A DNA stretch of 64,000 bases from Cherax quadricarinatus. Taxonomy: Eukaryota; Arthropoda; Malacostraca; Decapoda; Parastacidae. A program made the position numbers and the translations under genes. Positions 43,134-53,077 of this stretch are shown piece by piece. The notes under the pieces were generated by a model. The model was not told the DNA's origin, made no database searches, and saw nothing but the letters and a program-made list of their open reading frames with translations. Where the stretch lies: assembly GCF_038502225.1 (NCBI RefSeq), contig NW_027196909.1, positions 1-64,000 of the forward strand, read 5' to 3'. Numbering within the stretch: the first letter of the stretch is position 1; each line of letters opens with the position of its first letter.

Positions 43134-43356
43134 AAACCATTGCTGCGAGTCCTGTCTACGCTAGATATTTTCAGCACACTATTTACATCCCCTTTATTTA
43201 TTCCTGTCTTCCATTTATACACCTCAATCATATCCCCCCTAATTCTACGTCTTTCTAGAGAGTGCAGTTTCAGGGCCCTTAGTCTATCCTCATAGGGAAG
43301 GTTTCTGATACATGGGATCATCTTTGTCATCCTCCTTTGTACATTTTCCAGAGGCA
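43134..43356 (-). pseudogene. CR1-like LINE C-terminal fragment
   Basis: Minus frame: PLENVQRRMTKMIPCIRNLP, then YEDRLRALKLHSLERRRIRG and DMIEVYKWKTGINKGDVNSV. Both ends are truncated; it is bounded by a terminal repeat and a 20-bp satellite. Confidence 0.75.
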
Positions 43357-43628
43357 CTCTGTAGTCTTACAAGACACACTTCAGTCTTACAAGACACACT
43401 ACAGTCTAACAAGACACACTACAGTCTTACAAGACACACTACAGTCTTAAAAGACTCACTACAGTCTTAAAAGACACACTGTAGTGGTACAAGACACACT
43501 GTAGTCTTACAAGACACACTACAGTCTTACAAGACACACTACAGTCTTAAAAGACACACTGTAGTGTTACAAGACACACTGTCGACTTACAAGGCACACT
43601 ACAGTCTTACAAGACACACTACAGTCTT
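43357..43628. repeat. 20-bp satellite, ~13 copies
   Basis: Unit CTTACAAGACACACTACAGT with ACAGT/GTAGT and CTTACA/CTTAAA variants. Confidence 0.85.
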
Positions 43629-43745
43629 GCAGTGGACTGGTGTGGGTCACATCCTGGGTGTTAGTGGACTGGTGTGGGTGGCATCCTGGGTGTTAGTGGA
43701 CTGGTGTGGGTTGCATACTGGGTGTTAGTGGACTGGTGTGGGTTG
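43629..43745. repeat. 32-bp satellite, ~3.6 copies
   Basis: Same monomer as 39450-39990 (AGTGGACTGGTGTGGGTCAC...), with more divergence between copies. Confidence 0.85.
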
Positions 43746-43994
43746 AAGATATTGGCCTTACCAGTTTTTTTTTAATTTATAAGTATAAATATAGGAAACA
43801 CTTAGCTGATAAATGACAGCAAATCGTCTACACAAGCGCCCCTGCAGACGAGGTCTAGAAGCTGTCGAAACCATCTCAACATGGGTTGTCAAGAAATATA
43901 ATTTGTAAGTATAAATTACCCCTGAGGGGTGTTATGTCAGCATATTACATTCGATGATGGCTGACTATATACCTACTTGTTTGGACTCAAAAGT
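43746..43994. other. unclassified sequence between satellite and LINE
   Basis: No frame or known repeat recognised. Confidence 0.4.
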
Positions 43995-44356
43995 CATAAG
44001 AACATAAGAACATAAGAAAGGAGGAACACTGCAGCAGGCCTGTTGGCCCATACTAGGCAGGTCCTTTACAATTCATCCCACTAACAAACATTTGACCAAC
44101 CCAATTTTCAATGCTACCCAAGAAATAAGCTCTGATGTGCAAGTCCCACTCAAATCCAACCCCTCCCACTCATGTACTTATAAGAACATAAGAACATAAG
44201 AAAGGAGGAACACTGCAGCAGGCCTGTTGGCCCATACTAGGCAGGTCCTTTACAATTCATCCCACTAACAAACATTTGACCAACCCAATTTTCAATGCTA
44301 CCCAAGAAATAAGCTCTGATGTGCAAGTCCCACTCAAATCCAACCCCTCCCACTCA
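43995..44356 (-). repeat. two tandem CR1-like 3' ends (~180 bp each)
   Basis: 43996-44181 and 44182-44356 are near-identical: AAGAACATAAGAACATAAGA, GGAGGAACACTGCAGCAGGC, ...CAAATCCAACCCCTCCCACTC. The same unit ends the long LINE at 47476-47650. Confidence 0.8.
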
Positions 44357-45128
44357 TAAGAACATAAGAACATAAGAATGTAGGAACACTGCAGAAGGCC
44401 TACTGGCCCATACGAGGCAGGTCCTTATCAAAACGACATCTACCTAAAGCTACTCAAGAAACAACTCCCGCACCCCCCAACACCAATCAAACCCAGCCCC
44501 TCCCACTCATATATTTGTCCAGTCTCTTCTTAAAGCTACACAAGGTCCTAGCCTCTATCACCCCACTAGGAAGACTGTTCCACGCATCTACAACTCTGTT
44601 AGAAAACCAGTACTTACCTATGTCCTTTCTAAATCTAAATTTATCCAACTTATATCCATTATTTCTGGTTCTTACCTGGTTCGACACCCTCAGTACTTTA
44701 TTAATATCTCCCTTGTTTATGCCTGTCATCCACTTATACACTTCAATGATATCTCCTCTCGTTCTACGCCTCTCCAGAGAGTGGAGATTTAAGGCTTTAA
44801 GTCTATCTTCATACGGGAGGTTCCTTACACAGTAAATCATTTTAGTCATTCTTCTCTGTATGCTCTCTAATGAGTCTATATCCATCCTGTAGTAAGGAGA
44901 CCAAAACTGAGCAGCATAATCTAAATGAGGCCTCACTAGTGATGTATAGAGCTGCAAAATAACTTTTGGACTTCTGTTACTTATACTTCTTGAGATAAAT
45001 CCAAGTAATCTGTTGGCCTTGTTGCGCACACTAAGGCACTGCTGTCTTGGCTTTAGATTTCTGCTTACCATGACTCCCAAGTCTTTTTCACATTCTGTAT
45101 GATCAAGCTCTACTTCACCTAGATTAAG
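44357..45128 (-). pseudogene. CR1-like LINE ORF2 C-terminus, inverted twin of 41741-42476
   Basis: An open 197-residue minus frame (44487-45080) with the same domain and almost the same sequence as the plus-strand copy; differences include N/S, I/M, M/T, F/Y and G/C. 5'-truncated a little further upstream (CATTCTGTATGATCAAGCTC). Confidence 0.85.
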
Positions 45129-45254
45129 TCCACACCTTACTGCCGACTATAGGTTGATTACAAACTCCTTGCGACTCAAGAACTGCGCAGTCCCCCGATC
45201 TACAAGAAACTCGTAACATACCTTGATCTTGTAACGTGAGCTTTCTATGTTCTT

Positions 45255-46148
45255 ATGTGGGATAGCGATGAAGAAGTTTCTTGGCAAGTGGTTCAGCTAT
45301 GTTATAGAACCCATTGTTATGTTGACGACATTCTCCTCATAACTCCTAAACGTTTCAACGTTCAAGCTCTCCAAGACAAGCTCAACCAGGTCGAGCCTTC
45401 AATCCAGTTCACACTTGAAGAAGAAGTTGACAACACTCTTCCTTTCCTTGATGTTCTGCTCTGCAAAGCTGACCACGAACTTCGTTTTAAAGTCTATCGA
45501 AAACCCACCAACCAAAACGATCTTCTCCACTTCTACTCTCACCACGACACCAAAACCAAACGTGGTGTAATTATAGGCTTCTTCCTGCGTGCACTCAGAA
45601 TCTGCAGCAACGAGTTCCTTGAGGAAGAATGCACTATAATTGAACAAGTATTTTCTAAACTCCACTATCCTCGTCACTTCATCAGAGACTGCAGACGGCG
45701 GGCATTAAACATCTTCAACACACCCAGAGAAGACACTGCCGAGTAGAGATACATAGTCCTTCCCACCAACTCCATTGCCAAACATGTTTCCAACATCTTT
45801 GCCAAAACATCATTCCAAGTATCTACCTCCACAACCACGACCATCAAGGACATCACCAGTAGTAGACAGGACAAGCCTCCACCCTCTGCAAGGGTATACA
45901 TAATCCCTTGTAATGACTGCAACAAATTATATGTGGGCGAAACGTCAAGAGACCTCCAAACACGTATTTCAGAACACCAATATGCAAGCAGGACTGACGA
46001 TACAAGGAATGCCTGTGTACAACATCGCAATTCACACAACCATTTAATTAACTACAGAAACTCAAGACTTATAGCCACAGAAGACAACACTCAATACAGA
46101 AGAATCCTGGAATCATCGCTTATCTCTAGAACCAACAATTTCAACCAG
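45255..46148 (+). pseudogene. Penelope-like RT C-terminal part and GIY-YIG endonuclease
   Basis: One frame, broken by a single TAG (45744-45746). Before it: RT with YVDDILLITP (catalytic YVDD), IQFTLEEEVDNTLPFLDVLL, FKVYRKPTNQNDLLHFYSHH and TKRGVIIGFFLRALRIC. After it: a linker and a GIY-YIG nuclease (ARVYIIPCNDCNKLYVGETS, TRISEHQYASRTDDTRNACV, HRNSHNHLINY). The frame resumes at 47021 after the 46149-47005 insertion and ends AEPLAKKLLHRYPT, stop at 47085. The N-terminal half of RT is missing. Family knowledge: RT plus GIY-YIG is diagnostic for Penelope elements with endonuclease. Confidence 0.85.
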
Positions 46149-46225
46149 GTTGAACATTAAAATGGTATAAAATACCGACAGGTTGTTAGGTAAGACACAT
46201 ATGCAACAGTTAGGTATCTTTATTT

Positions 46226-46261
46226 TGAAACGTTTCGCCTACACAGTAGGCTTCTTCAGTC
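46226..46261 (-). ncRNA. hammerhead-like motif
   Basis: Minus strand: GA, CUGAAGA, A, GCCUAC-UGU-GUAGGC, GAA, ACGU, U, UC. Same family as 46505-46539. Confidence 0.45.
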
Positions 46262-46504
46262 GAGTACAGAAAAGTTGATAGAAGCAGAAGATACAACATC
46301 TGAGTTCTTACCTCTCCTAGTGACCTACGTCTCACCTGTTGGCGCTATAAATAGGCTCCATCCTGTCACTTCATCTCCATATTGTATCATTCTATGGAAC
46401 AATGCTCTCCAGACTGAGGGACTGACCACCTCAAAACTTTAAGGGTGATGGACTGATTACATCGTCTTCAAGTATCTTCTGCTTCTATCAACTTTTCTGT
46501 ACTC

Positions 46505-46539
46505 GACTGAAGAAGCCTACTGTGTAGGCGAAACGTTTC
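46505..46539 (+). ncRNA. hammerhead-like motif
   Basis: GA, core CUGAAGA (46507-46513), A, GCCUAC-UGU-GUAGGC, GAA (46530-46532), ACGU, U, UC. Distal complementarity GUAUCUU...AAGAUAC outside the core could extend stem I. Confidence 0.5.
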
Positions 46540-46931
46540 AAGATAAAGATACCTAACTGTTGCATATGTGTCTTACCTAACAACCTGTCGGTATTTTATA
46601 CCATTTTAATGTTCAACCTGTCAGACACTGCAACACAAGGGTATCTTGGTACAGACCTACAATCAACTTTTACAACCTCTACTAGTGAGAACGGCTGGAT
46701 TTGAGAGGGACCTGACCTCCCAACATCTGAGTTCTTACCTCTCCTAGTGACCTACGTCTCACCTGTTGGCGCTATAAATAGGCTCCATCCTGTCACTTCA
46801 TCTCCATATTGTTTCATTCTATGGAACAATGCTCTCCAGACTGAGGGACTGACCACCTCAAAACTTTAAGGGTGATGGACTGATTACATCGTCTTCAAGT
46901 ATCTTCTGCTTCTATCAACTTTTCTGTACTC

Positions 46932-46966
46932 GACTGAAGAAGCCTACTGTGTAGGCGAAACGTTTC
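46932..46966 (+). ncRNA. hammerhead-like motif
   Basis: Identical in core and stems to 46505-46539, including the distal GUAUCUU/AAGAUAC pairing; the second plus-strand unit of the insertion. Confidence 0.5.
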
Positions 46967-47085
46967 AAAATAAAGATACCTAACTGTTGCATATGTGTCT
47001 TACCTAACAATTTCAACCAGAACAATGGCTTCTATAACATAGCTGAACCACTCGCCAAGAAACTTCTTCATCGCTATCCCACATA

Positions 47086-47333
47086 AGAACATAGAACACT
47101 GCAGAAGGTCTACTCACAACTTGTCCAATACCCCTGCCTAGCTACCCAAGACTATAACCCCACCCGGTAGATCATCAGATGCAGCATTCTCCACCTGACC
47201 TCAACATGACTATAAATACTCCCCTACCTCCAACCCCAGGTAGATCCGTGTGTGACTTGAAAAAGCCCACTGTGTGGGTGAAACGTTGTCAATAAAGGAT
47301 TACATTATACTGCATTTGTGTTTATATTTCCAT
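47086..47333 (+). repeat. Penelope 3' terminal repeat
   Basis: Follows the ORF stop directly. GTCTACTCACAACTTGTCC, CCCCACCCGGTAGATCATC, ATGACTATAAATACTCCCC (TATA-like), the hammerhead-like core and GTTTATATTTCCAT before the target duplication. It is inverted with respect to 40981-41250. Confidence 0.75.
47253..47291 (+). ncRNA. hammerhead-like motif in an intact Penelope 3' repeat
   Basis: UGAC (47253-47256), core UUGAAAA (47257-47263), extra A, GCCCAC-UGU-GUGGGU, GAA (47280-47282), ACGU (47283-47286), U, GUCA (47288-47291). Distal GAUCC / GGAU pairing flanks it. Four perfect stem I pairs. C3 and G8 are replaced by U and A. Confidence 0.55.
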
Positions 47334-47343
47334 GACATAACCA

Positions 47344-47475
47344 AGTGGGCACGGAGGCTCCTGTAGAGGAACGATGTGAATAGTTAAGGAGTCTTTCATG
47401 AGGGGTTGCATTAGTAACTGTGCACAGCAATGATCTAATAGAGTGAAGAGCATCAGGTAGGACAGTTTGCCAGTG
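47344..47475 (-). pseudogene. Gypsy integrase segment
   Basis: Minus strand: HWQTVLPDALHSIRSLLCTV, then TNATPHERLFNYSHRSSTGA and SVPTWL, the region after the catalytic Glu of Gypsy integrase. It links 49564-50047 (catalytic core) to 40853-40970 (C-terminus) across two insertions. Confidence 0.75.
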
Positions 47476-49563
47476 TTAAGAACATAAGAACATAAGAAAG
47501 GAGGAACACTGCAGCAGGCCTGTTGGCCCATACTAGGCAGGTCCTTTACAATTCATCCCACTAACAAACATTTGACCAACCCAATTTTCAATGCTACCCA
47601 AGAAATAAGCTCTGATATGCAAGTCCCACTCAAATCCAACCCCTCCCACTCATGTACTTATCCAACCTAAATTTGAAACTACCCAAAGTCCTAGCCTCAA
47701 TAACCCAACTAGGTAGACTGTTCCACTCATCAACTACCCTATTTCCAAACCAATACTTTCCTATGTCCTTTCTAAATCTAAACTTATCTAATTTAAATCC
47801 ATTACTGCGGGTTCTCTCTTGGAGAGATATCCTCAAGACCTTGTTAATATCCCCTTTATTAATACCTATCTTCCACTTATACACTTCGATCAGGTCTCCC
47901 CTCATTCTTCGTCTAACAAGTGAATGTAACTTAAGAGTCTTCAATCTTTCTTCATAAGGAAGATTTCTAATGCTATGTATTAATTTAGTCATCCTACGCT
48001 GAATGTTTTCTAACGAATTTATGTCCATTCTGTAATATGGAGACCAGAATTGAGCTGCATAATCTAGGTGAGCCCTTACTAATGATGTATAAAGCTGCAG
48101 TATGACCTCTGGACTTCTGTTGCTTACACTTCTTGATATAAATCCCAGTAATCTATTTGCCTTATTACGTACGCTTAGGCATTGCTGTCTTGGTTTAAGG
48201 TTGCTGCTTACCATAACCCCCAAGTCCTTTTCGCAATCTGTATGGCTAAGTTCTACATTATTTAACTTATAAGTGCTAGGGTTATGGACACTTCCGAGCT
48301 TCAGAACCTTGCATTTATCTACATTGAACTGCATCTGCCACTTTTCTGACCAAGAGTAGAGTTTGTCTAAATCCTCCTGAAGTTCCCTAACATCTACGTT
48401 TGAATCAATTATCCTACCTATCTTCGTGTCATCGGCGAATTTGCTCATATCACTAGTAATTCCTTCATCAAGATCATTGATATATATTATAAACAACAAC
48501 GGGCCCAAGACTGATCCCTGTGGAACGCCACTTGTTACTGATCCCCACTCGGATTTAACCCCATTTATGGACACTCTTTGCTTCCTGTCTGTGAGCCATG
48601 ATTCGATCCACGAGAGCACCCTTCCCCCAATGCCATGAGCTGCTACTTTCTTCAACAGTCTTTGGTGCGGAACTCTATCAAATGCCTTACTAAAATCTAA
48701 GTAAATAATATCAAATTCTTTATCGTGGTCAACAGCCTCAAAAGCTTTACTGAAAAAAGTTAATAAATTAGTTAGACAAGACCGGCCTCTTGTGAATCCA
48801 TGCTGAGTATCATTAATCAAGCTATGCTTATCGAGATGGCTTCTTATAATTTGAGCTATAATTGACTCTAGTAATTTGCCTACAATTGAGGTCAGGCTTA
48901 TTGGGCGGTAATTTGACGGTAACGACTTGTCCCCTGTTTTAAAAATAGGAATTACATTAACCATCTTCCACATATCAGACACTACACCTGTTTGAAGAGA
49001 TAAATTAAAAATATTAGTTAATGGTTCACAGACTTCCATTTTGCATTCCTTTAGAACCCTTGAAAAAACCTCATCAGGACCCGGTGACTTATTTTGCTTC
49101 AGTCGGTCTATCTGCTTCACAACCATTTCACTAGTGACTATGATGTTACATAATTTATCTTCTTCTGGCCCACTATAAAAATTAATTACCGGAACACTAC
49201 TAGTGTCTTCCTGTGTAAAAACCGAGAGAAAATAATTATTTAAAATCGAGCACATTTCATTCTCTTTGTCAGTAAGATGCCCATAGTTATTTTTAAGGGG
49301 ACCTATCTTATCTCTGACTTTTGTTCTATATACCTGGAAAAAACTTTTTGGGTTAGTTTTAGAATCCCTAGCAACTTTAATTTCATAGTCCCTTTTAGCT
49401 TTTCTTATCCCCTTTTTAATGTCCCTCTTAGTGTCAATATACTGATTCATAAGATGACCCTCGCCTCTTTTGATACGCCTATAAATTCCTTTCTTATGCC
49501 CTAGTAGATATTTCAGCCTATTATTCATCCATTTTGGGTCATTTCTATTTGATCTAATTTCTT
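47476..49563 (-). pseudogene. CR1-like LINE RT, 5'-truncated, inserted into Gypsy
   Basis: The minus frame is open from the junction at about 49563 (EIRSNRNDPKWMNNRLKYLL) to the stop at 47630, ~645 residues: linker, RT ([90 protein letters not shown]) and the C-terminal domain ending LDKYMSGRGWI. The 3' UTR reaches 47476 with AAGAACATAAGAACATAAGA. The endonuclease is missing, so it cannot move independently. It is the least decayed copy of this family here. Confidence 0.85.
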
Positions 49564-50047
49564 GAACAGGTAGATTGCGCGACTTCAATGTCATTGTAAC
49601 TGCCTTCCATATAGTACCATTGAACCGCTCCACTTGACCATTGCCTTGAGGGTTGTAGCTTGTTGTTCTGCTGCAGGCAATACCTTTGCTAGCCCAAAAC
49701 TCCTGAAGTTCGTTACTCATGAACGAGGATCCCCTGTCTGAATGGATATTAGCTGGCATACCAAAAATAGAGAACAACTGTGAAAGACAACTAATAACAG
49801 TTGAAGCAGTCATATTTGCACAGGGGAATACAAAGGGAAACCTTGAATATTCATCTACTATGTTAAGGAAATACCTATTCTGATTTGTGCTTGGTAGAGG
49901 TCCTTTGAAATCTATATTCAGTCTCTCGAAAGGCTGGGTGGATTTTATGAGATGAGTCTTCTCTGGCTGATGAAAGTTTGGCTTGCACTCTGCACATACT
50001 CTGCATGCTCTGATCACTTGTCGCACATCTTCCACTGAGTAGGGCAT
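49564..50047 (-). pseudogene. Gypsy integrase catalytic core, fused in frame to LINE
   Basis: Part of the same 805-residue frame as the LINE (47630-50047). It contains the integrase start ([15 protein letters not shown], the C-C half of the HHCC finger), then the rve core with Asp in LNIDFKGPLPST, Asp in NIHSDRGSSFM and Glu in GNGQVERFNGTIW. The protein then switches to LINE sequence at about residue 162. The fusion is the result of the LINE insertion; the Gypsy continues at 47475. Confidence 0.85.
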
Positions 50048-50880
50048 GTTCTTTGATTTGACAAAATGGTACAGAGCGCTGAGAGTGATTGTAAATCATG
50101 ACATGCTGCTCCACAGTGGGACCTAGAGAATGCATCAGGTGAGATGTTCTCTTGACCCGGTCGGTACAGAATATCAAAGTCATAACACGATAGTTCCATC
50201 CTCCAGCATAATATCTTGTCATTCTTTATCCTACTTTTGTGCTTCTTGTCGAACATATACATCACGGACTGTTGGTCAGTCCTTATGGTGAAATGTCTAC
50301 CAGTTAAATAATGCCTCCAGTGGCGAACTGCTTCTATGATGGCCTGGGCTTCCTTTTCTACAGCAGCATAACATTTCTCTGATCCTTGAAAAGTTCTCGA
50401 AAAGAAGGCTACTGGTCGTCCTGCCAGAGATAAGACTGCAGCAATGGCAATGTCAGATGCATCCGTTTCCACTTCGAATGGTAGGGACTCATCAATGGCT
50501 TGAACTACTGAGTTTTCAATGTCCTGTTTGAGAGTATGGAAAGCGGCTTCTGCTTCCTTTGTCACAGGAAATGTGGTAGCACTCAATGGGTGGACTTTAC
50601 TTGAATAGTTGTAGATCCATTGTGAGTAATAAGCAAAGAGACCAAGAGTTCTTCGGAGTGACTTTTTGTCTTGAGGCATTGGAAGTTCCCGTAGAGGTCG
50701 TAGTCGTTCAGGGTCTGGGAATATTGAACCTCCTTCCACTACATAACCAAGGATGCTAAGCCTTTTAGTTGAAAAAGTGCACTTTTCCTCATTGTAACAT
50801 ATTTTTCTTCTTGGCGGCTTCCAAAAACTTATCAAGGTTTGCATGATGTTCCTCCTGGGTCTTGCCACAAATGGTAACAT
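50014..50880 (-). pseudogene. Gypsy RT thumb and RNase H
   Basis: The minus frame gives [40 protein letters not shown] and RNase H ([69 protein letters not shown]). It is out of frame with the upstream gag-pol piece owing to an extra base in the A5 run at 50802-50806 (T5 on plus), and shifted again relative to integrase near 50080. Confidence 0.85.
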
Positions 50881-52297
50881 TATCTAAATATGCATAAGTT
50901 CCCATGAGTTGCTCTTCCTGAATGAGTGAATCCATAATTCGTTGGAAACAGGCTACCCCATTGGTGACTCCAAAAGGGACTCTGGTAAACTGATACAGGC
51001 CATCACTAGCCTGAAACGCTGTGTATGGTTTATCTTCATTCCTTATAGGGACTTGATGATAGGCACTCTGTAGATCAGTTGTGCTAAACACATAGTACTG
51101 AGCAATTTTGTTCACTGTATCATCAATTCGAGGTAGAGGGTACCCATCAAGAAGTGTAAATTTGTTGATTGTCTCAGAGTAATCGATAGCCAGTCTCCGT
51201 TTCCTATAATCATCTTTAACAACAACAACCTGTGCACGCCAAGGGGAATTACTCGGTTCTATAATACCCTCCTTCAGCAACCTCTGAGTTTCTTTCTCAA
51301 TGAACATCCGATCCTCATAAGAATAGCGGCGTGACTTAGCTGATATAGGATGGCAATCCGCGGTAAGATTTGCAAACGGCTTTGGTGGGTCTACCCTTAA
51401 AGTGCTAAGTCCACAGACAACAAGAGGAGGCAGTTCACCTCCATATGTTAAGGTGACACTACCATGCAGCTTCTGAAAGTCCTGACCAAGGATAACATCA
51501 GAGCACAGTTGTGGCAGAATAGCTAAATGTACATCTTGATAATCCTTTCCATTAACTCTGAGATTTACCTTACAAAACCCTAAGGTCTGAATAGAGAGAG
51601 ATGTTGATGGCATGGAAACGGTACCTGATGAGTGATGTACAGTCAAGGAGTGGTGTTTAACTAAGTCAAGGTTGATGAAACTCTCTGAGCTGCCACTATC
51701 AATAAGACCATCTACTTCTGTTCCTTTGATGAATACTTTCACAACTGCCTTTGACAGTGAATTTGGAGTAGCCGCAGAAGTCACTGTTGCTAGAGTCACA
51801 TGATCACTGGAATGTGTGGAGGCACTAGCTCTTGTTGATGCATTAGCACGACATACTTTAGCAAAGTGACCTTTCTTGTGGCATTTATGGCACATTGCTT
51901 CACGAGCAGGACACTTTGGACGTGGATGTCTTGAAAAACCACAAAAGAAACACACCGTACCTGCTGCTGCTGTCACTGAGGCAGGTTCCACAGTAACTTC
52001 ATTGCAAGAGTCTTGGTCAGGAAATGCAGCACTTACCACTCGAGAAGGCTGAGTGGTACTGTATACTTCAGAATTCTTCTGGGCTGAATCTAGAGCTCTT
52101 GCCTGGTCAAAGGCAGCGGCTAAGTCGAGAGTTTTATTCTCCAATAAACGCTGCCTTATTATTGGTGATTGCAGGCCACTGATAAAAGCATCCCTGATGG
52201 ACTCTTCACAATACTGAGCAGCTGTCACTGCTTGGAAGTGACAGTCCTTACCTAAAATTTTCAGTGCTTGAAGGTATTCCTCTAAGGATGACACCAC
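50807..52297 (-). pseudogene. Gypsy Gag end, protease and RT
   Basis: 502-residue minus frame: Gag C-terminal part (IRDAFISGLQSPIIRQRLLE), two CCHC knuckles (CFFCGFSRHPRPKC, CHKCHKKGHFAKVC), protease with DSGS (VDGLIDSGSSESFINLDL), and RT palm (LKEGIIEPSNSPWRAQVVVV, STTDLQSAYHQVPI, RVPFGVTNGVACFQR, YLDN in place of YLDD). The N-terminal Gag and 5' LTR are lost at the junction with LINE sequence at 52287-52297. Gag and Pol lie in one frame, as in some Gypsy lineages. Confidence 0.85.
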
Positions 52298-53077
52298 ATA
52301 CGTCTTCTCTCACCCGAGCCCAGTCACGCTAGCCAATACTGTAAACACCGAATTACAGAAAATATCTACCTGGATGAGGACTAACAAACTTAAACTAAAC
52401 ATTGACAAAACCTACTTCATTCAGTTTGGTAACAGAGCTACAGATGTACCTCTTAACATAACGATAAACGGATCACCTATCACAAAGCTAACAGAGGGAA
52501 AATTCTTAGGAATCCACCTCGATAATAGACTCAAATTTCATACACATATACAACAAATTTCTAAGAAAATTTCCAAGACTGTAGGCATACTATCGAAGAT
52601 ACGGTACTATGCTCCACAGTCAGCCCTCCTGGCCCTTTATCACTCTCTTATTTACCCCTATCTCACCTATGGAATTTGTGCATGGGGCTCAACAACAATT
52701 AACCATCTCAGACCACTAATTACCCAACAAAAGGCAGCAGTTAGAATGATAACAAATTCTCACTACAGGCAGCACTCTCCACCAATATTCAAAACACTCA
52801 ACCTACTCACCATACAAAACATCCATACTTATTATTGCTCTTATTACATACATAGAACACTTAACTCTGATACTAACCCTCCCCTCAAACATCTTGCCAA
52901 CCTCAACAGAACACATGACCATAACACAAGGCACAGATCACTCTTTGATGTTCCTCGTGTCCATCTCACGCTATGCAAAAACTCAATGCACATAAAAGGC
53001 CCTAAAATTTGGAATTCATTACCTGTAAATATAAAAGAAACACTACCTGTTTATAAATTCAAGTCTCTTCTCAAAGG
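52287..53077 (+). pseudogene. Jockey-group LINE ORF2 fragment, recent copy
   Basis: Nearly identical to 38245-39041 of the intact LINE (from the FADD motif to FKSLLK), with one codon lost (HLANLNRTH versus HLLANLNRTH) and a few substitutions. Truncated at both ends. It continues in frame into a different LINE at 53078. Confidence 0.85.

Larger units (their letters stand above)
46149..47005. mobile_element. 857-bp terminal-repeat insertion in the Penelope ORF
   Basis: Begins GTTGAACATTAAAATGGTAT and ends with an inverted version of its start (...TGCATATGTGTCTTACCT). AACAATTTCAACCAG occurs at both edges (46134-46148 and 47006-47020), a 15-bp direct repeat. Inside are a minus-oriented core (46226-46261) and two plus cores (46505-46539, 46932-46966), with a full internal unit in between. 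Confidence 0.7.
40981..47333 (+). mobile_element. Penelope-like element inserted in Gypsy, with nested insertions
   Basis: Flanked by GACATAACCA on both sides (40971-40980 and 47334-47343), with Gypsy coding sequence continuing across. Layout: inverted terminal repeat (40981-41250), its continuation after nested insertions (45243-45309, an inverted copy of the ORF end at 47026-47090), RT and GIY-YIG coding sequence (45310-46148 and 47021-47085), then the 3' terminal repeat (47086-47333). The 5' half of the ORF is missing. An inverted 5' repeat joined to a truncated ORF is typical of Penelope insertions. Nested inserts fill 41251-45242 and 46149-47005. Confidence 0.8.

Noticed and set aside
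43357..43628. CRISPR-like or telomeric repeat
   Set aside because: Head-to-tail 20-bp units with no spacers and no TTAGG telomere motif.
47322..47531. Separate small minus-strand gene
   Set aside because: The coding-like part is the middle of Gypsy integrase in another frame, joined to a LINE tail.
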